Positions 10,593 through 22,756 of a DNA stretch of 64,000 nt are shown piece after piece. The stretch comes from Corynespora cassiicola. Its lineage: Eukaryota; Ascomycota; Dothideomycetes; Pleosporales; Corynesporascaceae. The translations under genes were made by a program, and so were the position numbers. The stretch spans positions 3,534,001-3,598,000 of the forward strand of contig JAEUWY010000006.1 of assembly GCA_022059125.1 (NCBI GenBank). The letters run 5' to 3'. Every line of letters starts with the position of its first letter. The stretch's first letter is position 1. The notes under the pieces were generated by a model, which worked only from the letters and a program-made list of their open reading frames with translations, had not been told where the DNA came from and searched no databases.

Positions 10593-12425
10593 GGTGCGAG
10601 AGCAGAGGGCGGTTGGGGGGAGCGGGGGGGAAGGGGGATGGCACTGGGGGGAGGGAGAAGAGTGCTGATCGCTCGCCGTCGGACGGGGGGCGCGACAGCA
10701 GCAATTATAGTCGCGAGCCCGTGTGGGCGGCAGGCCGTGAGGGCTGTTTCGAGCAGGTGAGTTCCAGTGCTACGTTGCAATCATGCTAGCGGGCAGCGGG
10801 CAGATCCAGCTCGTACGCGCCGTGGACGGGAGCTGCTCGCAGGACGGTGTTATCGACTGTGCCAGGTGCCAGGAGGCCTCGGGCGAGCTAAGGCCCAGGA
10901 AGAATTGCAGCCAAGCGCGTCGACATTGCTTCTGGCCATGGCACTGCTGCAGATCACAGGGGTTGGGGAAGGGCCCGCAGCCCATACACGGCCGTGTGTT
11001 TGCCCTTATCGCAACCTGCCGGCGGAGTTGCTGGTCGTCTGGACGCAGACGAGCAGGCATCCCGCGGCCGACTTGACCATGGCAAGGCTGCGAATACCTG
11101 CCGCCTACCTCTCGCCCCTGCGTGGATACCCCCCCATCGCACTTCGCCGTCGCCCTCTCGCCTTCATCACGCGAGCATGCCCTACCACGGCAGCGCCGCG
11201 CTCGAAAAAAAGCCCTCGTCAATGTCTTCTCCGGCTTGGCCTCGAGCGGAGCGCCTTGGCGGCAGTTTTGCCTCGGGGGGCCCTCCTCCACACCAACGAA
11301 CGGGGCGGCTGCACCTCCCATTCACTATCGAGCCCTCTATCCCCAGACAGGCAGGTTGACAAGCTGCGGCAATCCGGCATGCGGCGTCTTGGTCCAATCG
11401 CGCGAGGCGAAGCCTTCTGCCACCCTTCGAGAAACACGCACGGCTGAGGCGCCCATTTGCTTATCGACTCGCCCTTACGGCATGTCCGCCGAACGAGGCG
11501 CGCCGCGGGGACGGGCGTCTGCTCCATTTGAGGAAGTACTTGAGTGCGTGAAGGGCGTAGAGTGTATCGAGTGTGTCAACTCTGTCGGCGAGCCCTCCCC
11601 CCATCCACCGCCTGTACGCGCCGGTATGCGCGAAGAGGGCCCTCCGTACGGCGGCATAGTCGCGCCAAGCGCTGCGGCCAGACACACGGCAATCCTCGAG
11701 GCGCATCCTTTGCCTGTTGGTGTGATTCTCCATCCTAGACGGCTTTCTGCTTCGGTTTGTCGGTGCCCATGTGGCGACACCCATCTCTGACCTTCCTTAT
11801 CGCCTGCCGGGACCTGGGAACCCTTTGCCTTGACAGTTTTTTTTTTCTTCGCCCTCTCTTTGGCGGCGATACTCTCCCCAGGCCAGGGTCAGCCCATGTC
11901 CGCCCGACGCACATGGGTTGGTGGGACCATCCGCTTGCTTCGAGGCTCGCGACTGCGTGCTTGGTGTCCACACTTGCGTGCCCAGCAAATTGGCCCGCGC
12001 CGAACAACTGCTTCGCTTGCCTTGCCTTGCCTTGCCTTGCCTGCCCTGCCCGCTCGCGTCTCTTGTCCCGGCCTTGCACATGCTTCTTCCCAGCCACCCG
12101 GCTGTCGGGTGTCGCCGTGGCATACGGCTGGTTCCTGGGCGCCCAAGTTCGTGTATTCCAAATGCCATGGTTCCAACGCACATAGAACGGCTTTGCTGCA
12201 CGCGAGTTCCATGCCTGTTCTTGTCCTCTGTAGCCGCTGCATCACCGAAAACGTGAACATTTTGTGGGGTGCATAATAATCGTTCCATTAACATTAGGCG
12301 GCACACATGGCTTTTGTTGCCCGTGTGCTGTGTGGCCAACTGTAGCCGATATCATTTACGTAGAGAGAGGTCATCATGCACACCATGTCGCATCCCGTCC
12401 AATAATCCTCGATCCGCCTATCCGT
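10593..12425. other. Intergenic, promoter side of peptide transporter
   Basis: About 1.8 kb with many overlapping open frames on both strands but no recognisable protein. Composition is GC-rich with small simple repeats. It includes the transporter promoter and the 3' flank of the peptidase gene. Confidence 0.5.
12016..12040 (+). repeat. (CTTGC)n short tandem repeat
   Basis: Five near-perfect pentanucleotide units (CTTGC), continuing into an imperfect CTGCC run. It explains the accidental open frames here. Confidence 0.85.
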
Positions 12426-14722
12426 CTACTCGCCAATCGCGAGCGTATCAAACTCCTCTCCCTTGGAGTAGTGGTTGATCCAGTTGAAGATCTCCTGGTG
12501 CCAGAAGAGCGAGTTCTCCGCCTTGAGCACCCAGTGGTTCTCGTCGGGGAAGTTCAAGAACCGCGATGGGATGCCCTTGGACTGCAGGATGTTGAACAGC
12601 GCAAGCCCATCGCTCTCCGGCAGACGGTAGTCAAGCGTGTTGTGCACCACAAACTGAGGCGTCGACCAGTTGGCAATGTGGTTCATCGGGTTCCACGTGT
12701 CGTAGGCGTCAGACTCGTATACGGTGCCGTTGTAGTCGTGCCGGATGAACCACAGCTCCTCGGAAGAGTAAGCGCCAAGCGTGTTGGAGATGCCATCATG
12801 CGTCACAAGCGCCTTGAACTCCCGTCCCAGGGCGTGCCCTTGGATCCAGTTGGTCATGTATCCTCCATACGACGCACCCGCCGCAATCCCATTCTCAAAA
12901 TCAATTTCGGGGAAGTTCTCCTTGGCATACTCGTATGCGAGCACAAGGTCCTCGTACGGGTAGCTTCCCCAGTTGCCCTGGATGGCATCCGTCAGGTACT
13001 GCCCAAAGCCAGTGGAGCCCGTGGGGTTGGGTCCAATGACAATATATCCCTGGTCAGCCCAGACCTGCCAGTTCCACCGCGTGGACCAGGCATTGCTGTT
13101 GGCGCCCTGGGGGCCACCGTGGATAATAAAGGCAAGAGGATAAGTCTTGTTGGCAACATAGTTGCTGGGCTTAACAACCAAAGCGTGCAATTGTTGATCA
13201 AAGTCGGGGAGAGAGCCGTTGTGGAAGAACTCAGAGTACGTGTGAGGTCCCAGACCCGCCAATTCGGCGTCTACATCGGTCGCCGAGAAGAGACCAGTCT
13301 TGGTTCCGTCGGTCGCCAACAGGTAGTAGTCACGGGACGTCCAGACCGACGTAGAAGCCACCAGCAGCGTCTCATCTGCAAGCACGGAGAAGCCCGTCAC
13401 CGAGGTCACAGCGGTCAGGTTCTTGGGCACGAAGCTTTCGTCGGCCGAGAGAGGAACGTTGAAAGCACGGGTAATGGCGTAATCTTCGGCTGACACATAG
13501 ATGGACTCGCCGTTGGGTGCCCAGTGGATCGAAGAGACGGAGCGGTCCCAGCCAGCCGTGAGCGGCTTCAAGTTGCTGGTAGCGGCGTCGCTGGCAACAT
13601 CGATCACGTAAAGCTGCCATCTGTCGCTCTCATAATAGTCCTCATCTTGCTGGACGTAGGCCAGCTTGGAGCTATCTGGGGAGAAAGTTGGCTGGCCAGA
13701 CGCGCCCTGGTGGCCGGCCTCGGAGGCCTCGCTATCTGGGCCGTTGAATGGGGTGGCTAGTGCAGAGCCGTCAAAGGGGCCAACGTAAATGTAGCTGGCC
13801 GTGTAGTTGGCCTTGTTCAGGTGGGTCGCCTTGCTCAGGAACGCGTACACAGCGCCGTCGGGGCTGATATCGTAGTCGCCTGCATCACCAAAGGGCTGCA
13901 CAGGAGTTTCAGGGCGCGTAGCAGTATAATTGATACCGTGGAGCAAGTTGCGGAGACCGGTGTGGGCAAGGCCGTAGCTCGAGTTTGCCAACAGAGTGCC
14001 GGCAAAGACAGCATACCGCTCGGGAGTCAACCACGTGTCCCAGTGGCGGGGGTAGATGTTCTCGTAGAGCTGTCCCGTGTGCCTGGGCTTAGGCACTAGC
14101 TCAGGGTTGTACGCAGAGCCGTTTTTGTACGCCAGCGAGTTTACGAGGAAGTTCAAATTGCCCGAAGACGTGTTTGCGACCTTGAGTCCCGAGAATGGAG
14201 CATCGAGCGACGCGACCAAGGTGCTAGCAGCCGTTAGTTCTCTGGATCCGCGTCCGGCAGGCATGGTGACGCGTACCTCTCGGAGGGCTTCTTGAGATCG
14301 CCAATCCAAATGGTAACACCACCTGGCACTTGCTCGTTGGTACCATTGATGTAAATGATGCCCGTCTCAGTGCCAGGCAGCCAGACCACCTCGTTGACGT
14401 CGCTCGTCAGGCCCGAGTCGCTAATGTTGCCCGTCTTCAAGTCGAGCACTTGCCATGCGACCGAAGTAGACTGCTCTTCAAACGAGTATTGGGTCGTCGT
14501 CAGAAGCGCGATTTCGCCATTCGGCGCAGGTGATGCAACTCCACGTCGTGGGGCGCTGAGCATTTGCCTAGCAATCGTCAGTACGCAAGCTCACGTCCAA
14601 GCTCGGAGGCGCATGTTCGCCAACCCGCAGCCGCAGGGACTGGACAGGAGTACATACTCTGGGGTAATGGCGAAAACGCCCGTCGCCGCCAACGCAGTCG
14701 CAATTCCCAAGTAACGTGCCAT
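12426..14722 (-). CDS. dppV: Secreted dipeptidyl-peptidase V (S9 family)
   Basis: Three exons (14722-14658, 14567-14277, 14223-12426) give 717 residues, close to the usual length of fungal DppV. The N-terminus MARYLGIATALAATGVFAIT is a signal peptide, followed by PEQMLSAPRRG, typical for mature DppV. The middle is the beta-propeller part. The C-terminal alpha/beta-hydrolase domain carries the nucleophile in GASYGGYMTNW (Ser about residue 570), the acid in HNTLDYRLPESDG and the His in PDENHW. The HGGPQG oxyanion segment is present. Many N-glycosylation sequons (NYT, NSS, NGT, NKT) fit secretion. The enzyme releases N-terminal dipeptides from extracellular peptides, and the neighbouring peptide transporter could take them up. 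Symbol given by family identity. Confidence 0.95.
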
Positions 14723-17015
14723 GGCAGCTGTGGGAGCTCGATCAAATCTCAACACGGCCTACGAACAGCTCTCGCGGGGAGCTACAGGTATTAATGAGCT
14801 GATGAGCGGCCGGGTCACGCCGAAAGCGACCGACTCGATGCCAGCGGGGTACCTGTAGTACACGCTCTTTGGAGCTTGGGTCGCGTCATTTTGGTTCCGT
14901 CACGAAGCTACCCTACCTGCCCTGCCCTATCCCTGTGGAAACGCTGGGAGCTGAAGGTCGGCCGTTTGCCTACGACGGCGGCGATTGTCACTCCGCCTTC
15001 CCCAAACGGACTAAACCTGGTCGAGGAAGCTCGCTGGTACTCGGATGCTAAGGACAAAAACAGGCGTTCCTGGTGTAGCATCGCAATATTGCCCGACGGC
15101 CTGGGACAGCAATTTAGCCCCCTTGGCAGCGCGGAACAGGTGCAACATCACGTGTCCTCTAAGCTTCGTTCAAGCTTGTGGCGCCATAGCTAATGTCGCC
15201 AAGAGAGGCGGTCAGTTTTTGTTGTGGGGCATCAGCTCGACGCCTTAGGCCCAGAGAGGCAGCTGCAAAGTCCAAGATTGCCCCGAGGCAAGACGTTTTA
15301 GATGCCGACCACTACTCAGATCCAGAGAAAGACCATAGACTTTAGGCCCCGTCTCCGCTCTCCATGATCTCAAATACGAAGATTAGCTTTCTCATCCGCG
15401 CTCGGACAGTGTAATGGACCGGGGTGCCGGGTTCCCCTCAATCAACACGAGGTGTGATGATTTCGTAAAAACCGAATCAAATATCTCCACCCAACCTTGT
15501 TGGGCGAACAATAAGCTGATGTCCTCTGATAACGACAGCATCCACCGCCATTGCGTGGGCGAATAGCAGCCCATGTTCCCCTTCGTTTGTAGGATTTTAT
15601 CGTTTTCTGGTTTTCGAACCCTAGGATGTGGCAGGGGTGTCTAAATCCGCGAATCAACGGCTGTCGAGTTAAATGCGCTGACTTCTAGAACGTGAGGCAG
15701 ACGGCCGTCGGATCTGTTCCGCGCAAGCTTCAGGGTTGCTGGTCAGCCCGATCAGACTTTACCGATTGTACCTGTAGTCGTGCATATGGTCTGACATACT
15801 GTACCCAGGAAGCCGAAAGGTGGTTGTAGGAGATGGCGAGGGCATGATTCCCGCGAAAAAAAAAGAGTAGCAGTTGTCTGAGGATGGCCTAGAATCAATG
15901 GCCTAGAATCGACCAACTTACCCATGAGTCAGGCATCGCCTTGTCGGGTGAAAGGTAAAGGAGATTTCGTCATCAAAAGAGCGGGTCATTGTCCGATAGT
16001 CACTCCTTGTGTGGCTGTTGCGTTGCTGCAATGAGATCGGTGATCTGGTTCGATGTCACACGCTGAATCTTGTCCCTGCCCGGTAGCGACTCAACGTCAT
16101 GGGTTCATCAATCCGCCACGCCTCTTGCACGTTGGAGTAATCCAGATTGTTTCGTTTACGATCCTCGCTCCGCGCTTCCGGTATTGGTTCCTACCTTTAC
16201 TGAGCACAAAAGTAGTATAGTTCATCCATCGCTCTTCCTGCTCGGCGTAGATCCAAGTATCCTGCAAGTGCATCTGTCACACCCACGCATGCCTTGAACA
16301 GTGACTTTGACTTTGGATAAGGTGTCTCCCCGAGCCCCTTGAGCACTGGAGTCTACTCAAGCTCGACGGTTCTGTTGCAGAAGTTGGAACAGATGGCTTG
16401 GTTTCCGCAGATTAACAAAATTGTCGAAACGCAAAAGCCATGCGGGTCCCATCCACTTCGGCACGCGACAGACGTCCAAAGATCGAGGTGATTTTTGATT
16501 GATTGAGTACAGTCGATCATCCAATGTCGGGAGCAGAGTCTGCTGGTTGATATGATTATAGCGCATCTAACTCGTAGACTTCATAGGCTGCGTGCATGTA
16601 ATGCGCCGGAAATCACGATAGCTACTGACGGTGGCGGTCGACCGGTGCGAAACTGAATTCAGGTTCGGAAAGATGGCATGTTTATTCTGGTTCAAGGGCG
16701 AAGAACAGCAGAAGGCTGGTAATCTGGGGCTCATCAATCATTGAGGAAGAGGTGAGAGAGCTGTGTCTGCTGTTCCCTTCCTTCTAGTGCTCCTGTGGAC
16801 ATTGCCTGCGGGCAGGCACGCGCTGTCGCGTTATCACGTGGCGCTAGTCTCCATTTGGCTTCGTGCTCGTCCAGCCTTCCCATTCGTTCACATCCTCCAC
16901 ACGAACAACTCCCAACCTCAAGGACCTTCGTACGAGAGCGAAGATTCCAGTTCGAAAAGTGGGATTCCAGTGTATTTTCTTGTCCAGCATTTGCTAACAA
17001 TGCTAGTCTCTCACC
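14723..17015. other. Gene-poor interval of 2.3 kb
   Basis: No convincing gene on either strand. Open frames are under 120 codons, with unbiased codon use. No terminal repeats or transposase-like sequence was seen. The left side should hold the peptidase promoter. Confidence 0.5.
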
Positions 17016-17468
17016 ATGCCTGACGCCGGAGGATCCGACTTCTTCAAGTTGAAGCCTAGCGAGGACCGAATAGGACAGAATCATCGTCAATATGACTACG
17101 TTCTACAGTGCATAAGGGTCGAACTCCGCAAGGACTCTCCTCAACAAGGCGACTTGAAATTTCTTTGTCGAATGATCAAGAAGCTCGAAATACATCTTGA
17201 CATCGAGCTCTCGGCATCGATCATGCTAGCAACAAGGGTGCTCGACAGAGCAGAGCAACTCATCCGTATTACCAAGGAGATTCTGCAACTTCTAGACAGG
17301 CTGAGAGATGAACTGGGAAGTCCTACGTGGGCACGAGCCTTGCAGTCGGAATTGAAGCAACTCATAGAGAGCAGGCGTAACATTCTCCCTCTTCAATGGA
17401 AGGCCATTGAAGGATGGTTAAAGTCAGATCGCCCTTCTAGCCATGGAAACAGTCAACTACCTAAATGA
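17016..17468 (+). CDS. Orphan helical protein, 150 residues
   Basis: An ATG in CACCATG context opens a 150-residue frame without introns. The sequence is hydrophilic and strongly helical with regular leucines (for example MIKKLEIHLDIELSASIML and IRITKEILQLLDRLRDEL), suggesting a helical bundle or short coiled coil. No signal peptide, membrane segment or known motif is visible. It could be a lineage-specific gene or the remnant of a longer one. The next orphan gene begins about 460 bases downstream on the same strand. Confidence 0.5.
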   Translation: MPDAGGSDFFKLKPSEDRIGQNHRQYDYVLQCIRVELRKDSPQQGDLKFLCRMIKKLEIHLDIELSASIMLATRVLDRAEQLIRITKEILQLLDRLRDELGSPTWARALQSELKQLIESRRNILPLQWKAIEGWLKSDRPSSHGNSQLPK

Positions 17469-17929
17469 TTTATCGAGGTTCATTATTTGGAAGTCACCGA
17501 TTTGGTCTAGCCAAATGGTCCTTATGAGAGGGCTTACAGGATTTGTATTGGCTCATCTCCTACAAGCTATATAAACATGAACTTTACTTTTATGGGGTTC
17601 TTACTTGTACTAAATGCTGGATTTAGTATTCAGTCATAGTTAAGCCAATCATCACACTCACGGATGATCCGCTAGATAAGAATATCTCACTTCATTGGGA
17701 ATTGTGAGAGAACTCCTGCAGGTTGACTCACTGGTTAGGGTTTATAACGCCCATGAGCCTTGTTCCCCTCTATTTCGTCTTTTTGTCTATCAAGGACCGC
17801 TATAACACCCATATCATCCTATTTAACAGTGCTACTCATCCTCATAACTTCCCTCTATCCACCAACTATTTTAACTGAAATCCAACTCGATTTACAGTCA
17901 TCAGACATCGAGCCGACAGTGTCAGGCCA
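17469..17929. other. AT-rich spacer between two orphan genes
   Basis: No gene seen. The spacer is A/T-rich and should carry the 3' end of the first orphan gene and the promoter of the second. Confidence 0.45.
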
Positions 17930-18532
17930 ATGGAGAAGTCTCGAAGCGGTCCCACATATGGCCGAGAGGATTTGATCAAGCTTCTGGAAGATGGCTGTTC
18001 CGAACGCATCCAAACCTTCCTCGACACCAACAATTTTGAGTTTACAGAGTTCGAAGATTCTGATATTGGTGTTCGGGTTGGCTCCAGATTAGGGTCGCCT
18101 GTTTACGCAAAAATGCCCAAGGACAAGTCCTTTCTCCTCTCTTACTTGTCCGAATTCAAAAATATTGGATTCAAAAAGATGAGACCCTGTGACATGGAAA
18201 AGAGCGTCCTGCTTTCACCCTTGTTTGTTATCGCATATCGCCAGGGCTATTTCAGGTTCTATTCTCGGCAAATGCAGGCATTCATACAGTGCCTACTAGT
18301 CCTGGGTGACCTCCGACAAACCTTCATTGACTTCGGAGATGGCGAAGCTTTGGGCCATGTAAAGGGAATACTTTCTGCTCTTGACTTTTGGAAGTTGGAA
18401 GTCACTGGTGGGGCTCAGCTGAAGGAGATGGGAGGAGCCGAGCACGAGGACAAGGAGAAAAAGCCTACCCCTCTTGCCCATCAATGCTCGGACATTATGA
18501 ATCTAATCGGGGACATAGAGAAAGGACCTTGA
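17930..18532 (+). CDS. Orphan protein, 200 residues
   Basis: A single-exon frame starting MEKSRSGPTYGREDLIKLLE. The protein is globular-looking, with mixed hydrophobic and charged segments (FLLSYLSEFKNIGFKKM, LFVIAYRQGYFRFYSRQM, FIQCLLVLGDLRQTFIDF) and an acidic-basic C-terminal stretch (EHEDKEKKPTP). No known domain is recognised, and there is no signal peptide. It lies between another orphan gene and the chitin synthase gene. It may be lineage-specific. The open frame length and even codon use favour a real gene. Confidence 0.5.
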   Translation: MEKSRSGPTYGREDLIKLLEDGCSERIQTFLDTNNFEFTEFEDSDIGVRVGSRLGSPVYAKMPKDKSFLLSYLSEFKNIGFKKMRPCDMEKSVLLSPLFVIAYRQGYFRFYSRQMQAFIQCLLVLGDLRQTFIDFGDGEALGHVKGILSALDFWKLEVTGGAQLKEMGGAEHEDKEKKPTPLAHQCSDIMNLIGDIEKGP

Positions 18533-19628
18533 AGATTGGATTGGGGATCCAGAGAAGAGCACTTTTCTGCATCAGGGAAAACATCTGGCCTTGGCTTTTG
18601 TTCAGCACCAATGATGGGCATCTCTCCGGAGACTTATAGTCGGCAAGTAATCCTCAATACTATGATTCGACTAAGCCTGACAGACTTAGAAAGCTTTAAG
18701 CAACTTCCAGCACCTGCTTTTTGGGTTCGAAATTTTGAAGATGGCTTTGATGGCTTTTGGCTTGGGTTTCGGGTTCTTATGATGACTTCTTTTGGTTTTC
18801 TCCGGGCGCAATGATTCAAATGAACATTGACCCTCTTTTTTATGAAGGAGTGCTAAGCCATAGAAATAGCTCATGAGCTCAGGGTGGCTATGGTGGGTAG
18901 CGCAGGCTTTAGATAGGTCGTGGAATATCGAATCTGCGACAGATCGCTGCCAGCCACGTCAGCTAGTCTGGGCATGATGCGCAGCGGATCCAACTGGAAC
19001 TTTGTATATGCAATCTAGTAAGAGACCTGACATGATCTTTCAGCGCACAGCAGGTTCAAACAGTGGTTTCTAATTTTAGCCGGCCCATTCCGATCGCATG
19101 TAGTCTAGTGTCCGTGCGCTTCCGATCAAATCCGGACAAATTAGGGAGCAGCCAGCAGTCCGTTACGGATATCTAAGGGACAAAATGGTGGAGAAGAAAA
19201 AAACTGCGTCTTCTGCTTGGACAGAATCGAATGTTTCCGTTGCTTCAGCCAAGAATATTCATCTGCGCACGACCTATAGGTGGTAACGCGGCCGGGGGTG
19301 CCCCGTCATTATTTCTAAACTGCGGAAATAGGCATAAGCGTCCCCTAAGCAGTGGAAGGCCCAACACAAGTAGTAACTGAATCCGCATAGCTAAGTCTCA
19401 CTAACCAGCCGCTGCTGATTCGAATCCAAAGTTCGATAGCTTTCTCCATTTTCTTGCATACGCTCGTTTGCTGCCGACATATCACAGTTCCGTTTCATTT
19501 TTTTTTTGTTTCTGCAATCCTCGAAAAGCTATATTTTAGCTGGAAATAGTCATTTGTCTCCAAAAGCACCACCAAGACTTGATCCAATATCAGTGCGATT
19601 TCTTTGACGGCACAAGTATCCTACCATT
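18533..19628. other. Intergenic, chitin synthase promoter side
   Basis: About 1.1 kb without supported genes. The last 300 bases contain pyrimidine-rich tracts (a T run at 19498-19508) usual for fungal promoters. Confidence 0.5.
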
Positions 19629-22477
19629 ATGGTTCTGCAAAAGGAGGAGCAGAGCTATGAGCAGGAACACCAACTCTTTGATTTATCATCTCGCCACAAC
19701 GTCAGTTTTTATCCATCATACCATCATCTGCAGTCAGAAGGCATAGGTTACTGAGAAATGGCAAACAGAATCCATACTCTGCTGTGGAACAAGACGATCC
19801 CGGAGAACACCTCTTGAACGATCAAACGCCCCCGATCCACGATCCGTCTCAAGCTAATCGCTACTACGACCCTTCCGTTTCGCGATACACACTCACTGAG
19901 AGCTACGTCTCCGGTCCAGTAGGATCACAGATATCTGAACCTTTACAAGCGGCCGACGACCAGTCTGAACATTATCCCCATAATGGCCGTGACACTTTTA
20001 GTGGGCCAGAGCCCAAGATTGGATACCACAACGATGATAGCTGGGTCCAAAGGCAGCACCAACCAATTATCACAACAAGCGAAATGGGTGTAAAGCGTTC
20101 TAAGACTCGACGAGTGAAGCTAGTTCAGGGCAATATTCTTAGCACCGAATATCCTGTTCCCAGCGCTGTTCAAAATGCCATCGAGCCTCGCTACCGGAAT
20201 GCTGAAGGAAGCTACGAAGAAGAGTTCACAACACTGCGCTACACTGCAGCCACTTGCGATCCAAACGATTTTACTATACAGAATGGGTACAACCTACGCC
20301 CACGAATGTACAATCGCCACACCGAACTCCTCATCGCGATCACGTATTATAATGAAGATAAGAATCTTCTGGCCCGAACACTTCACGGAACCATGCGGAA
20401 CATTCGGGATATCGCGAATCTTAGGAAAACAACCTTCTGGAACACAGGTGGTCCTGCCTGGGAAAAGATAGTTGTTTGTCTTGTCTTCGATGGCATTGAT
20501 AATGTGGATAAAGAGGTCTTTGATGTACTTGCGACTGTCGGCATATATCAGGATGGTATTCTCAAGAAGGATGTCAATGGAAAAGAGACTGTTGCGCACA
20601 TCTTCGAATACACTAGCCAGATCTCGGTCACCCCAAGCCTCCAGCTGATCCGCCCGAACGGGAGCGACGATCGCGACAACCTGCCGCCTGTACAATTCAT
20701 TTTTTGTCTCAAACAGAAAAACAGCAAGAAGATCAATTCGCACCGCTGGCTATTCAATGCGTTCGGTCGGATCCTCAACCCCGAAGTGACGATTCTCATC
20801 GACGCAGGAACGAAACCAGGAACGCGATCTCTACTATCGCTCTGGGAGGCATTCTACAATGACAAAGACCTCGGAGGTGCCTGCGGCGAGATCCATGCCA
20901 TGCTCAACAGGGGGAAATTGCTCCTCAACCCCCTCGTCGCAATCCAAAATTTCGAATACAAAATCTCGAACATTCTCGACAAACCGATGGAGAGTTCTTT
21001 TGGCTACGTCAGTGTTCTTCCAGGAGCTTTTTCGGCCTATCGTTTTCGAGCGATCATGGGCCGTCCACTGGAACAATACTTTCATGGCGATCATACGCTG
21101 TCCAAGATTTTGGGCAAAAAGGGCATAGACGGGATGAACATCTTTAAAAAGAACATGTTTCTGGCAGAGGACCGAATCCTTTGCTTTGAACTTGTGGCCA
21201 AAGCCGGACAGAAGTGGCACCTCGCGTATGTCAAGGCCTCGAAAGGCGAAACAGATGTCCCTGAAGGAGCAGCAGAATTCATCAGCCAACGCAGAAGATG
21301 GCTCAATGGATCCTTTGCTGCATCTCTCTATTCCATCATGCACTTTGCACGAATGTACAATTCGGGCCATGGAATCATAAGGCTAATCTTCTTGAATATC
21401 CAGCTCATTTACAACCTCTTCAACACTATATTCTCTTGGTTCTCGTTGGGATCTTACTATCTAACAACCACAGTAATTATGGACTTGGTTGGTACACCGC
21501 AGGAGGAGACAAATTACCATGGATGGCCATTCGGGGACAAGGTCACACCCGTTCTGAATATCATCATCGGCTACATATATGTGGCATTCTTGATCCTACA
21601 GTTTATCCTGGCTCTTGGAAACCGGCCCAAAGGCTCCAAGTACACCTATATGGCCTCATTTGCCGTCTTTGGAATCATCCAAGGATACATCCTCATCCTT
21701 ACCATTTACCTCGTCTACCGCGCCTTCAGTAGCGCACCAATAGAGGACCAGATCTCTTTGGATTCCGGGAAAGCGTTCTTCGACAGTTTCTTCGGCGGCG
21801 GCACAGGCGTTGCGGGCATGGTTTTGATTGCGCTCGTTACCATTTATGGGTTGAACTGGATCGCATCAATACTCTACCTGGACCCTTGGCACATGTTCCA
21901 TTCATGGCCTCAATACCTTTTTCTCATGTCCACGTACATCAACATTCTGATGGTTTATTCTTTCAATAACTGGCATGATGTGTCTTGGGGAACAAAAGGA
22001 TCGGATGTCTCGGAATCGCTGCCCTCAGCTCATGTGGTCAAGGGCGAAGGTCCTGCAGAGGTGGAAGAGATCGAGCAAGAACAATTGGACATAGACAGCC
22101 ACTTCGAAAAGGTGGTAAAGCGCGCGCTGACTCCTACACCAAAAGTGGAAAACGATAAGCCTGAAAAGAAAGACACTGAAGACTCTTACAAATCTTTCCG
22201 AACAGGTCTGGTCTACACCTGGCTTCTTTCCAACATCCTGCTTATCATAGTCGTCACTACTGATGACTTCAGTATCGTAGGCGTAGGGGTGAGTTTGCAC
22301 ATGGTTCCAAATTGTAAAACTTTACTAATAGAATTTTAGAAAGCTTCGACGACTCGGATACCCGGGTATTTCAGATTTTTATTGTACTCCACGGCAGCCC
22401 TCTCCATTATACGCTTTCTGGGCTTCCTTTGGTTCTTGTGTCACACAAGCATTATTTTCTGTTTCAGCAAGCGATAG
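19629..22477 (+). CDS. Chitin synthase, division 1 (class I-III)
   Basis: Three exons (19629-19700, 19769-22288, 22340-22477) encode 909 residues. The first exon gives [20 protein letters not shown] and joins in phase to [14 protein letters not shown]. The glycosyltransferase core contains [52 protein letters not shown] (about residue 491) and QRRRWLNGS (about 531), which are the catalytic and product-binding motifs of processive chitin synthases. The C-terminal half has 6-7 hydrophobic helices, the last in exon 3 ([18 protein letters not shown]). It polymerises GlcNAc from UDP-GlcNAc at the plasma membrane. There is no myosin motor, which excludes classes V and VII. I cannot decide safely between classes I, II and III. 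Confidence 0.95.
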
Positions 22478-22756
22478 AGCTTCTGTATGCGTATATTATA
22501 TCATTCATAGTTCAGAAAGACCCCATAGATTAATTCTGACTCCAATTACAACAAAAATTCTATAATAACCCTTTCTAATTTTTGTCTAACGTCATAACTA
22601 TCCGAAATCAAAATAAATCATGTTTTACGCCTTGGATGATGGTTGAAACGAAATGTAAAAACAGTTCACGATGCCTTGCTGAGGAATTTCAGGTACTATA
22701 CACTTGTCAACTCGAATTCAGAAAGCATAAAGCGGCCTCATATCACCTTGAATGTT

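Noticed and set aside
9258..10760. 500-codon open frame on the + strand
   Set aside because: Antisense to the peptide transporter exons and made of G/A/V/R-rich sequence without domains; the minus strand shows clear POT motifs.
11122..11790. 222-codon frame on the + strand and its neighbours
   Set aside because: Several overlapping frames on both strands with Arg/Pro/Ser composition; none is better than another, which suggests intergenic GC-rich DNA.
12264..13493. 409-codon open frame on the + strand
   Set aside because: Antisense to the dipeptidyl-peptidase V exon; no domain, and the opposite strand has the catalytic motifs.
15600..15630. B-box-like GGTTCGAA on the - strand
   Set aside because: No T-stem, A-box or cloverleaf could be drawn around it.
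14723..17015. Search for transposon relics in the gene-poor interval
   Set aside because: No terminal inverted repeats, target duplications or transposase/reverse-transcriptase motifs were found by eye.
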